This document shows positions 17,158 through 24,521 of a stretch of DNA of 47,524 nucleotides, piece after piece. Location of the stretch: assembly GCA_021324815.1 (NCBI GenBank), contig JAJPIJ010000010.1:1-47524 (forward strand). Reading direction: 5' to 3'. Below the pieces are notes generated by a model, which was given only the letters and a program-made list of their open reading frames with translations, was not told the DNA's origin and ran no database searches. The position numbers were made by a program, and so were the translations under genes. Positions within the stretch are counted from its first letter, which is position 1. The number at the start of each line of letters is the position of its first letter. The stretch is from Gammaproteobacteria bacterium. GTDB taxonomy: Bacteria > Pseudomonadota > Gammaproteobacteria > JAJPIJ01.

Positions 17158-18915
17158 TCACTCGGCCGTCCAGCCGAAACGCGCCACCATGCGGAAGATG
17201 TCGGTGTCGCTGACGATCCCCACCGGATGCGACGCGTCGCCGACGGCCACGCGGCGGATGTTGTGTTTGACCATGTGCTCGGCGCACTCGTGCAGCGAGG
17301 TTTCCGGCGGCAGCGGCAGCAGCGGCTTGCTGGCGATGTCCTCCACCATCACCCGCGCCGGCGAGCGGTTTTCAAACACGATCTTCTTGATGACGTCGCG
17401 CATGGTCATGATGCCCCAGCGGCCGTCGTTCCCGGGCTCGACGAGGATGCTGCTGATGCGGCGCTCGTTCATGAAGCGGATCGCGTCCAGCACCGTGGTG
17501 CCCGGCCTGACGGTCAGGACCCGGCTCATGAGATCACCCACCGTGCTGGGCGTGCGCCCGGAGGCCTCCATGGCCGTGTACGGCTGCGTCACCCGCTGCG
17601 TCTCGCGCGTCTTGCGCTCCTCATCGATGGCGCGCAGCCTCGCCCTGCGCTTGGCCTCGTAATCGACGCCGCCGCGCATCTGCTCGATGAGCGCGGTGGC
17701 GAATTCACTGGTCCTGACCGGCACCGCGCCCTCCATCTGGCGGGCGAAATCGTAGGTGACGATGCGCTGCTGGATGACCTCCGGGTAGGCGTAGGTGATG
17801 AGATCGGCCGCGTCCTTCCAGCCCATGTATTCCAGCATCATCACGCCGGAAAACAAGAGCGAGCCGGGATTGACCTTGTCCTGGTTGGCGTACTTGGGCG
17901 CGCTGCCGTGGGTGGCCTCGAACACCGCCACGAAATCCGACATGTTGGCCCCCGGCGCGATGCCGACCCCGCCGACCTCGGCGGCGATGGCGTCGGAGAG
18001 GTAATCGCCGTTCAGGTTGGGCGTGGCGATCACATTGAACTCGCTCGGCCGCAGCAGCATCAGCTGGAACATGATGTCGGCGATGCGATCCTTGATGACG
18101 ATCTTGCCCGCCGGCCGCTTGCCGCCGTGGGCGCTGAACAATTCCTCCTCGGTGATGGTGCGATCGCCGAATTCCTCGCGCGCCACCTCATAGCCCCAGT
18201 TGCGGAACGCGCCCTCGGTGAATTTCATGATGTTGCCCTTGTGCACCAGCGTGACGCTTTCACGGTCGTTGTCGATGGCGTACTGGATGGCCTTGCGCAC
18301 CAGCCGCTTGCTGCCCTTGGGGCTCATGGGCTTGATGCCGATGCCGCTGTCGTCGAACAGCTTCGCGCCCATGCTGTCCCTGAGGAAGGCCTCGACCTTG
18401 CGCATCTCCGGCGTGCCGGACTTATACTCGATGCCGGCATAGACGTCCTCGGTGTTCTCGCGGAAAATGACCACGTCGATGAGCTCCGGATTCTTCAACG
18501 GCGACGGCACGCCGGGGTAGTAGCGCACCGGCCGCACGCAGGCGTAGAGATCGAGGTCCTGGCGCAGCGCCACGTTGAGCGAGCGGAACCCGCCGCCGAC
18601 CGGCGTGGTCAGCGGCCCTTTGATGGAGATGATGAATTCCAGCAGCGCGTCGCGGGTCTCCGCCGGGAAGATGTCGCCGTAGATTTCCGCCGCCTTTTCG
18701 CCGAGGAACATTTCCATCCAGTGAATTTTGCGCTTGCCCTTGTAGGCGATTTCGACCGCCGCGTCCCACACCCGCAGGCAGGCCCGCATGATGTCGGGGC
18801 CGATGCCGTCCCCCTCGACGTAGCCGATGATGGGATTGAGGGGAACGTTGAGTTTGCCGTCCCTGACCGTGATTTTCTCGCCGCCGGCCGGCGGCCGGAT
18901 ATGCTGGTAGGTCAT
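17158..18915 (-). CDS. icd: Isocitrate dehydrogenase fused to a C-terminal CBS-domain pair
   Basis: Residues 1-418 are an E. coli-type isocitrate dehydrogenase. [16 protein letters not shown] carries S112, the counterpart of the Ser113 phosphorylated by AceK in E. coli. [17 protein letters not shown] and [12 protein letters not shown] keep the Lys-Tyr and Tyr/Arg positions linked to NADP use. Ordinary Icd is about 416 aa. Here a linker (418-455) leads into two CBS motifs (about 456-515 and 525-583), for example [20 protein letters not shown] and [20 protein letters not shown] pairs often bind adenine nucleotides, so adenylate control of the TCA/glyoxylate branch is inferred. AAGGAG precedes ATG 18915. 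No frameshift joins the parts. Confidence 0.96.
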   Translation of the reverse strand: MTYQHIRPPAGGEKITVRDGKLNVPLNPIIGYVEGDGIGPDIMRACLRVWDAAVEIAYKGKRKIHWMEMFLGEKAAEIYGDIFPAETRDALLEFIISIKGPLTTPVGGGFRSLNVALRQDLDLYACVRPVRYYPGVPSPLKNPELIDVVIFRENTEDVYAGIEYKSGTPEMRKVEAFLRDSMGAKLFDDSGIGIKPMSPKGSKRLVRKAIQYAIDNDRESVTLVHKGNIMKFTEGAFRNWGYEVAREEFGDRTITEEELFSAHGGKRPAGKIVIKDRIADIMFQLMLLRPSEFNVIATPNLNGDYLSDAIAAEVGGVGIAPGANMSDFVAVFEATHGSAPKYANQDKVNPGSLLFSGVMMLEYMGWKDAADLITYAYPEVIQQRIVTYDFARQMEGAVPVRTSEFATALIEQMRGGVDYEAKRRARLRAIDEERKTRETQRVTQPYTAMEASGRTPSTVGDLMSRVLTVRPGTTVLDAIRFMNERRISSILVEPGNDGRWGIMTMRDVIKKIVFENRSPARVMVEDIASKPLLPLPPETSLHECAEHMVKHNIRRVAVGDASHPVGIVSDTDIFRMVARFGWTAE

Positions 18916-18991
18916 CCGCCTGCTCCTTTCTTTTTTTTGGAATCAATAATTCCCTCCCCGCCGGACACGGGCGCGGGGTATTCCACGATTT

Positions 18992-20080
18992 TCACGCTGC
19001 GTAATCGGCCAGCCGCACCGGCACACGCCTGGCGCCCCACCGGCCGGGCCGGCCTTCGAACACGCCGGCGCAGGGCGCGCCGCAATTGCCGCAACGGCCG
19101 TCATCCGTCAACGCCCAATGGGTCATCACGTACCAGTCGCGGCCGATCAATTTGGTTCCACATCTATGACAGTAGGTGCTGCCGCCGCGTTCATCGTGGA
19201 CGTTGCCGGTGTAGCAGTAGTGCAGGCCGTTTTTGAGAGCGATGCCGCGCGCGCGGGTCAGCGTGGCGGGCGGCGTCGCGGGGTGGTCGAGCATCCTCCA
19301 GTCGGGGTGAAAGGCGGTGAAATGCAGCGGCACGTCCGGCCCCAGGTTTTCCATGATCCATTGCGTCAGCGCCTCCAGCTCGGCGTCGCCGTCATTCTCG
19401 CCCGGAATCAGGAGCGTCGTGATCTCGAACCACACCTTGGTTTCGCGCTTGAGATAGACCAGCGTGTCCAGCACCGGCTGCAAATGGCTGCCGGTGACCT
19501 TCCAGTAGAACTCCTCGGTGAAGGCCTTGAGATCGACGTTGGCGGCGTCCATGTGGCGGTACAGCTCCGTCCGCGGCTCCGGGCAGATGTAGCCGGCCGT
19601 GACCGCCACGGCCCTGACGCCGCGCTCATGGCAGGCGATCGCCGTGTCGATGGCGTACTCCATGAACACCACCGGATCGTTGTAGGTGAAGGCGACGCTG
19701 CGGCAGCCGAGCTGCTGCGCCACGCGGGCGATCTTCTCCGGCGAGGCGGCGTCGGCCAGCGTGTCGATCTCCCGCGACTTGCTGATGTCCCAGTTCTGGC
19801 AGAACTTGCAGGCCAGGTTGCAACCGGCGGTGCCGAAGGACAGCACCGGCGTGCCCGGCAGGAAATGATTCAGCGGCTTTTTCTCGATCGGGTCGATGCA
19901 GTAGCCGCTGGAGCGGCCGTAGGTGGTGAGCACGACCTGATCGTTTTCATTGGCGCGCACGAAACACAGGCCGCGTTGGCCGGCGTGCATTTTGCAGGCG
20001 CGCGGGCAGACGTCGCATTGCACCCGGCCGTCCTCCAGACGGTGCCAGTAGCGCGTGGGGACGATTGCAGACATTCCCAT
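18992..20080 (-). CDS. amrS: AmmeMemoRadiSam radical SAM enzyme (AmrS-type)
   Basis: The radical SAM cluster is GCNLACKFCQNWD (C-x3-C-x2-C, near residue 90). Upstream lies a Cys-rich motif CDVCPRACKMHAGQRGLCF. The C-terminus has a zinc ribbon, YCHRCGTKLIG followed by CGNCGAPC. The family is glycyl-radical-activase-like and usually travels with Memo (AmrB) and AMMECR1 (AmrA) genes; neither is in the window. Starts are possible at ATG 20080, ATG 20074 or TTG 20086, and I take 20080. The gap to icd downstream is 76 nt. The substrate is unknown. Confidence 0.88.
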   Translation of the reverse strand: MGMSAIVPTRYWHRLEDGRVQCDVCPRACKMHAGQRGLCFVRANENDQVVLTTYGRSSGYCIDPIEKKPLNHFLPGTPVLSFGTAGCNLACKFCQNWDISKSREIDTLADAASPEKIARVAQQLGCRSVAFTYNDPVVFMEYAIDTAIACHERGVRAVAVTAGYICPEPRTELYRHMDAANVDLKAFTEEFYWKVTGSHLQPVLDTLVYLKRETKVWFEITTLLIPGENDGDAELEALTQWIMENLGPDVPLHFTAFHPDWRMLDHPATPPATLTRARGIALKNGLHYCYTGNVHDERGGSTYCHRCGTKLIGRDWYVMTHWALTDDGRCGNCGAPCAGVFEGRPGRWGARRVPVRLADYAA

Positions 20081-20086
20081 ATTCAA

Positions 20087-20475
20087 TCGAGAATTTTTCC
20101 CAAGCCTTTATTTGACCCGGTCCAGCATGAAACTCATACATCATACTCCCTTCGCCGCAAGCGCCGGGTAAGCGGGTGGACGTATAATTATTTTATATTT
20201 ATTTACAATAAATTAACACTGATAATTAAAGTATATTATTATTTCATCGGCACACTTGGCGGCTCCATGACCCCCCGTGTCCACGCCGCCGTCCGGCGAC
20301 GGCGAATTCCGCCGCATCAGTCGAACCCGGATGGCGCCCGATAGACCATGGTTTCGGGGGCAAAAGGGGCTTTTCCAAAACCGTTAATTACGCTATTGTT
20401 GGCTTGGCGGCGTCCGACAGCTAGCCTATGTCTGGCGCCGCCCAAAGCAAAACAAACATCCTAGGAGGTTTCAAA
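20087..20475. promoter_or_regulatory. Divergent intergenic control region between amrS and the HvfA-like gene
   Basis: No gene is seen in these 389 nt. About 20183-20247 is strikingly AT-rich for this genome. On the minus strand TTGTAA (20203-20208), a 16-nt spacer and TATACG (20181-20186) could drive amrS. On the plus strand a weak TTTTCC-N17-TATTGT near 20370-20398 could serve the peptide gene. A perfect TAGGAGGT ribosome site (20462-20469) precedes ATG 20476. Confidence 0.4.
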
Positions 20476-20760
20476 ATGTTTAAAAAACTGACGACTGCAC
20501 TTGCAGTCACCCTGGTCGCAACCCCGGCCGCCTATGCCGCGAATCCCTTCTCCTCAACCGACCTGTCCACGGGTTACATGGTTGCCGAGAAAGGTCATGA
20601 CATGGCCGGCAACGAAGTGGAAATGCCTGCGGGCTTCACTTATGGCGGCGACCCGACGGGTGCCTATGCGGGTGGCAAGATTGGCACCGGCGCGAAGGAT
20701 CCGGCAGTGTGCGGCACCTTCTCCGAAGCCAAGTGCTCCATCACCTACGTCAAGAAGTAA
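20476..20760 (+). CDS. Small secreted peptide with HvfA-like N-terminal motif
   Basis: This is a 94-aa exported protein. The signal peptide MFKKLTTALAVTLVATPAAYA is cleaved before ANPF. The mature N-terminus NPFSSTDLSTGYMVAEKG closely resembles the conserved lead of HvfA-type low-complexity precursors (typically NPF...LSxGYMVA), which carry EGKCG repeats and are modified by DUF692 HvfB with HvfC. Those repeats are absent. The tail is Gly-rich and ends VCGTFSEAKCSITYVKK, whose two Cys and SEAKC could be a degenerate core. The strong ribosome site and terminator suggest a highly expressed single-gene transcript. No HvfB or HvfC is nearby. The metallophore link is inference; a structural or stress peptide is also possible. 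Confidence 0.85.
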   Translation: MFKKLTTALAVTLVATPAAYAANPFSSTDLSTGYMVAEKGHDMAGNEVEMPAGFTYGGDPTGAYAGGKIGTGAKDPAVCGTFSEAKCSITYVKK

Positions 20761-20819
20761 TCGTAGGTTCATAAAGAGCTTCACTGCTCGACAACAACAA
20801 CATCTCATTCATTCGAAAA

Positions 20820-20844
20820 CCCCGCGCAAGCGGGGTTTTTTTTT
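20820..20844 (+). terminator. Rho-independent terminator of the HvfA-like gene
   Basis: CCCCGC (20820-20825), loop GCAA, and GCGGGG (20830-20835) are followed by nine T residues (20836-20844). Four A residues before the stem would pair with the T run, making it bidirectional. Confidence 0.92.
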
Positions 20845-21038
20845 GCCCGCGGGATGCGGTTGAACGTCAAGTCTTCATTCGCCGTGCAATATGCGCCGCA
20901 ATTCACAAAAACCCGCCTGTTCATGGCGGGACGCGGATAATCCTGTGTTACGCTTAGCCCAAACTGACGCAAAATCCAGAGTCCACGGATCGCCGGGCGG
21001 CGCGGCGCCGCGTCTTGCGGCAGGCCGCCAACGAGAAG

Positions 21039-21524
21039 ATGCCACGAACACGCGCGGGTCTGTTGCTGTTTTTATATTGCGCCCCCCTTTGGGCGCAATG
21101 GCAGGTTGTTGACCCCACCAAGGAACTTCCCGCGTCCGCCGCCACTCGCAATACCAGTGGCGACGCACTGCGCATCTATCGGGACAAGGAGGGACGCGTA
21201 CATCTGCGGTTCCTCTTGCGCGCCGGATTCGACAGTCTGGCCGGCTGTCCCACGTTTCAGGTGGCCAGCGAGCCCGCCGAATATCAATCCTACGACGGCA
21301 CGGCCTGCACCACCGGCGATCACTGGGTTGAGTTCATTCTCGGACGCATCGAGGGCGGCACGCTGCATTCCGCGGCGCTGCACCGGCTGTTGAACGGCAA
21401 CAATGTCGCCTTTCGCTATGCCCTCAAGGATCATGGTTATGGCGAAACCGCCTTCGATCTCACCGGCTCCAAGCGTGCGGTCACGCGCATACTGGGCCGT
21501 TCAATCACCGTCACACCCGACTGA
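21039..21524 (+). CDS. Secreted hypothetical protein
   Basis: I do not recognise a family. The 161-aa product starts with a signal peptide (MPRTRAGLLLFLYCAPLWAQ). The mature part has an alternating beta-like pattern, with DALRIYRDKEGRVHLRFLLR and KRAVTRILGRSITV. It carries two Cys, in AGCPTF and TACTTG, that could form a disulfide. I prefer ATG 21039 over an in-frame TTG at 21015, since only the ATG puts the signal peptide at the front. The stop is 3 nt before the next gene, so it is the first gene of the acyltransferase-aat-bpt operon. It is likely periplasmic. Confidence 0.65.
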   Translation: MPRTRAGLLLFLYCAPLWAQWQVVDPTKELPASAATRNTSGDALRIYRDKEGRVHLRFLLRAGFDSLAGCPTFQVASEPAEYQSYDGTACTTGDHWVEFILGRIEGGTLHSAALHRLLNGNNVAFRYALKDHGYGETAFDLTGSKRAVTRILGRSITVTPD

Positions 21525-21527
21525 CGC

Positions 21528-22709
21528 ATGACCATCGTCCGCCCGGCCGCGACGGCGTCACGTTTGCGCATCCGGGTCTGCGCCGCCCTGGCGGACATCC
21601 CGGCGGCGGAATGGAACCGGCTGGCGGCTGACGCAACCCCTTTTCTCCGTCACGAATTTCTCGCGGGCTTGGAACGTCATGGCTGCCTGCGCGGCCACGG
21701 CTGGGAGCCTGCGCACATCCTGGCCTATGATCAGGGGCGCCTGGTGGGCGCGATGCCGCTGTATGTCAAGAGCAACTCCTACGGCGAGTTCGTGTTCGAC
21801 TGGAACTGGGCGGAGGCCTATCAGCGCGCGGGACGGAGTTACTATCCCAAGCTGGTCACGGCGGTGCCCTACACCCCCGTCACCGGCCCGCGCCTGCTGA
21901 CGGTGCCGGACGATCCGTCCGCCGATCGCGTGCGGGGCATGCTGGTGGAGCAGGCACGGGCCCTGATGTGCGATCGCGGCGCCTCCTCGTGGCACTGCCT
22001 GTTCCCCTCCGAGATGGACGCCGTCCGCCTGGGGGCCCAGGACGGCCTGCGGCGCATCGGCTGTCAATATCACTGGCACAACCCGGGCTATGCCGACTTC
22101 GAGGACTTCCTCTCGCGCCTCGACTCCAAGCACCGCAAGCAAATCCGCCGCGAGCGCCGGGAGGTGCGGGAGAGCGGGATCACGGTGGAGGTCCTGTCCG
22201 GCCCGATGATCAGCCCCGACATCTGGCGCGTGTACCACCGGTTTTATTGCTCGACCTTTCACCGCAAATGGGGGCAGCCGCGGTTGACGCTTGAATTCTT
22301 CATGCACCTGGGCCGCACCCTGCCCGATCAAACGCTGTTGTTCATGGCCAGAAGGCATGGCGAGTATGTCGCCGGCGCCTTCGCCCTGCGCGACGCGCAC
22401 ACCCTGTACGGCCGGCACTGGGGCTGCAGCGGGAGCCACCGCCACCTGCATTTCGAGGTGTGTTGCTACCAGACCGTCGACTACTGCATACGCCAGGGCC
22501 TGCGGCGGCTTGACGCCGGCGCCCAGGGCGAGCACAAGTTGAGCCGCGGCTTCACGCCCGTGCCCACGTGGTCGGTGCACTGGCTGCGCGATCCGCGGTT
22601 TGCACTGGCCGTCGCCGGTTTTCTGGAGCGCGAAACGCAGGCCATGCGCGAATACATGACGGCGCTGGAGCAGCACCTGCCCTACCGGCGGAGGACGGAG
22701 GCGGGATGA
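21528..22709 (+). CDS. FemAB-like GNAT-fold acyltransferase (COG3146 type)
   Basis: The 393-aa protein matches the family described as peptidoglycan-biosynthesis-related or DUF482 GNAT proteins. Conserved stretches are LVGAMPLYVKSNSYGEFVFDWNWAEAY, PYTPVTGPRLL, LDSKHRKQIRRERREV, and HFEVCCYQTVDYCI followed by AGAQGEHKLSRGF. FemAB relatives use aminoacyl-tRNA or acyl donors; the true donor and acceptor here are unknown. Its TGA overlaps the aat ATG (ATGA), so it is translationally coupled to two tRNA-dependent protein transferases. Cytoplasmic, with no signal peptide. Confidence 0.85.
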   Translation: MTIVRPAATASRLRIRVCAALADIPAAEWNRLAADATPFLRHEFLAGLERHGCLRGHGWEPAHILAYDQGRLVGAMPLYVKSNSYGEFVFDWNWAEAYQRAGRSYYPKLVTAVPYTPVTGPRLLTVPDDPSADRVRGMLVEQARALMCDRGASSWHCLFPSEMDAVRLGAQDGLRRIGCQYHWHNPGYADFEDFLSRLDSKHRKQIRRERREVRESGITVEVLSGPMISPDIWRVYHRFYCSTFHRKWGQPRLTLEFFMHLGRTLPDQTLLFMARRHGEYVAGAFALRDAHTLYGRHWGCSGSHRHLHFEVCCYQTVDYCIRQGLRRLDAGAQGEHKLSRGFTPVPTWSVHWLRDPRFALAVAGFLERETQAMREYMTALEQHLPYRRRTEAG

Positions 22710-23413
22710 AATCACAACCGTTGTACTGGTTCGGACGGCGGCGTTACGCGGCGGATTTTCCGCCGACGGCGCTGGCCCTCGAGGAGCCCGACGGTCTGCT
22801 GGCGGCGGGAGGGGATCTGGGCGCGGAGCGGCTGCTTTCCGCCTACCGGCGCGGCATCTTCCCCTGGTACGGCGAACATCAGCCGATCCTGTGGTGGTCG
22901 CCGGATCCGCGCTGCGTGCTGTTCCCGGAGCGCCTGCATGTCCCGCGGCGCCTGCGGCGCACCCTCCGCAGAGGGGGGTTCACCGTGAGCTGCGATCGGG
23001 ACTTCCAGGGCGTGCTGTCCGGTTGCGCCGGCCCGCGCCGCGGCGGCGGCGGCACCTGGCTCCATGCCGACATGCAGCGCGCCTACCTGCGCCTGCATCA
23101 GTTGGGCCACGCGCATTCCGTGGAATGCTGGCGCGCGGGCGCGCTGGCGGGAGGACTGTACGGCGTGGCCCTGGGGCGGGTGTTCTACGGCGAATCCATG
23201 TTCAGCCGGATCACCGACGCCTCCAAGGTGGCGCTGGCACATCTGTGCCGGTGGCTGGGGGAATGGGGATATGCGTTCATGGATTGCCAGGTGCATAATT
23301 CACATCTGCAGACCCTGGGAGCCGAAATGATCCCGCGCACCACCTTCATCGCCCTGCTGGACCGGCACTGCGAGCAGCCGCCGGCCGCGGGCGCCTGGCG
23401 GCTGCCCGCATGA
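22706..23413 (+). CDS. aat: Leucyl/phenylalanyl-tRNA--protein transferase
   Basis: Aat adds Leu or Phe from tRNA to proteins with N-terminal Arg or Lys, marking them for ClpS/ClpAP in the N-degron pathway. The family blocks FPPTALALEEPDGLLAAGGDL, YRRGIFPWYGEHQPILWWSPDPR, GGGTWLHADMQRAYLRLH, HSVECWRAG and GRVFYGESMFSRITDASKVAL are intact. The length of 235 aa is typical. ATG 22706 overlaps the previous stop, and its own TGA overlaps the bpt ATG. A GGAGG-like tract precedes the start. Confidence 0.97.
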   Translation: MKSQPLYWFGRRRYAADFPPTALALEEPDGLLAAGGDLGAERLLSAYRRGIFPWYGEHQPILWWSPDPRCVLFPERLHVPRRLRRTLRRGGFTVSCDRDFQGVLSGCAGPRRGGGGTWLHADMQRAYLRLHQLGHAHSVECWRAGALAGGLYGVALGRVFYGESMFSRITDASKVALAHLCRWLGEWGYAFMDCQVHNSHLQTLGAEMIPRTTFIALLDRHCEQPPAAGAWRLPA

Positions 23414-24135
23414 ATCAACCCACACGCACGGCCCTGCTGCGGTTCTACGCCACGCCGCCCCATCCCTGCGGCTACCTGCCGGAGCGGCAGGCCACCACGC
23501 TGTTCGCCGATCCGGCCGTGCCCAAGACCACGGCGCTGTACAGCCTGCTGTCGGCGCATGGTTTCCGCCGCAGCGGCGGCCATCTCTACCGCCCGCATTG
23601 CCATCCCTGCCACGCCTGCGTGCCGGTCCGTCTCCCGGTGCGTGAATTCCGCATGAAGCGGCATCAGGCGCGCTGCTGGGAGAAAAACCGGGACCTTGTC
23701 GTTGCCGAGCAATCGCCCGTCTACGATGCGGAACATTATGCGCTGTACCAGCGCTACCTGAAGCGCCGCCATCCGGGCGGCGGCATGGACGACGGCGACG
23801 TCCGCCACTACACCGAATTCCTGACCGCCGCCTGGGTGAACACGCGTTTTCTGGAGATGCGGCTCGACGGGCGGCTCATCTGCGTCGCCGTCATCGACGT
23901 GCTCGACGACGCCCTGTCGGCGGTATACACCTACTTCGATCCCGAGGCGTCCTCCCGCGGCCTGGGCAAATACGCCGTGCTATATGAAATCGCAAAGGCC
24001 CGCGAATGGCGGTTGACCTGGCTCTATCTGGGCTACTGGATCAGGGACTGCCGCAAGATGAGTTACAAGCACGACTACCAGCCGCTGGAATATTTCCGGG
24101 ACGGGCGCTGGATCCGCGATCCGCCCCCCGCCTAG
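23410..24135 (+). CDS. bpt: Aspartate/glutamate leucyltransferase
   Basis: Bpt transfers Leu from tRNA to proteins with N-terminal Asp or Glu, the second bacterial arm of the N-degron pathway. The 241-aa protein has CGYLPERQATTLF, the Cys-rich YRPHCHPCHACVPVRLPV, SAVYTYFDPEASSRGLGKYA and YLGYWIRDCRKMSYKHDYQP. It is coupled to aat by an ATGA overlap. With aat and infA this is a classic proteobacterial cluster. Confidence 0.96.
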   Translation: MNQPTRTALLRFYATPPHPCGYLPERQATTLFADPAVPKTTALYSLLSAHGFRRSGGHLYRPHCHPCHACVPVRLPVREFRMKRHQARCWEKNRDLVVAEQSPVYDAEHYALYQRYLKRRHPGGGMDDGDVRHYTEFLTAAWVNTRFLEMRLDGRLICVAVIDVLDDALSAVYTYFDPEASSRGLGKYAVLYEIAKAREWRLTWLYLGYWIRDCRKMSYKHDYQPLEYFRDGRWIRDPPPA

Positions 24136-24152
24136 AGCGGGCCCGGCGCGGA

Positions 24153-24182
24153 TTGTTTTTTGGCGGCCCGTTGGTGCACAAT
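24153..24182 (+). promoter_or_regulatory. Possible infA promoter
   Basis: TTGTTT (24153-24158), an 18-nt spacer and CACAAT (24177-24182) lie in the bpt-infA gap, 42 nt before ATG 24225. The match is weak, but infA commonly has its own promoter. Confidence 0.35.
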
Positions 24183-24224
24183 GCGCGCCTTGTCGACAAG
24201 CTCCCCGGGCCGCGGGCGTGAACC

Positions 24225-24443
24225 ATGCCGAAGGAAGAACACATTGAAATGGAGGGCAAGGTCATCGAGACCCTGCCCAACACCATGTTTCGCGTCCAGC
24301 TGCAGAACGGCCACATCGTCACCGCGCACATCTCGGGCAAAATGCGCAAGCACTACATTCGCATCTTGAACGGCGACATCGTCACCGTCGAACTCACGCC
24401 CTACGATCTGAGCAAGGGCCGCATCACCTTCCGCGCCCGTTAA
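24225..24443 (+). CDS. infA: Translation initiation factor IF-1
   Basis: This essential 72-aa S1/OB-fold protein binds the A site of the 30S subunit. The sequence is canonical: [37 protein letters not shown] and [16 protein letters not shown]. It lies 89 nt downstream of bpt in the usual order. Confidence 0.98.
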   Translation: MPKEEHIEMEGKVIETLPNTMFRVQLQNGHIVTAHISGKMRKHYIRILNGDIVTVELTPYDLSKGRITFRAR

Positions 24444-24521
24444 TCCCGGGAATCCCCGGCACGCCCCTGCCCGCCGGCCGGGCGGTGCGGCTACAATGTC
24501 CCCGTCGCAAACGGGAGGCCG

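Noticed and set aside
16468-19236. 922-aa open frame on the plus strand opposite the aldolase and icd genes
   Set aside because: It is fully antisense to two genes with clear family motifs, is rich in His, Arg, Asp and Val as GC-rich shadow frames are, and has no recognisable domain.
20183-20247. AT-rich stretch as a replication origin or nucleoid-protein island
   Set aside because: It is short and has no DnaA boxes or repeats; a promoter region for amrS is enough to explain it.
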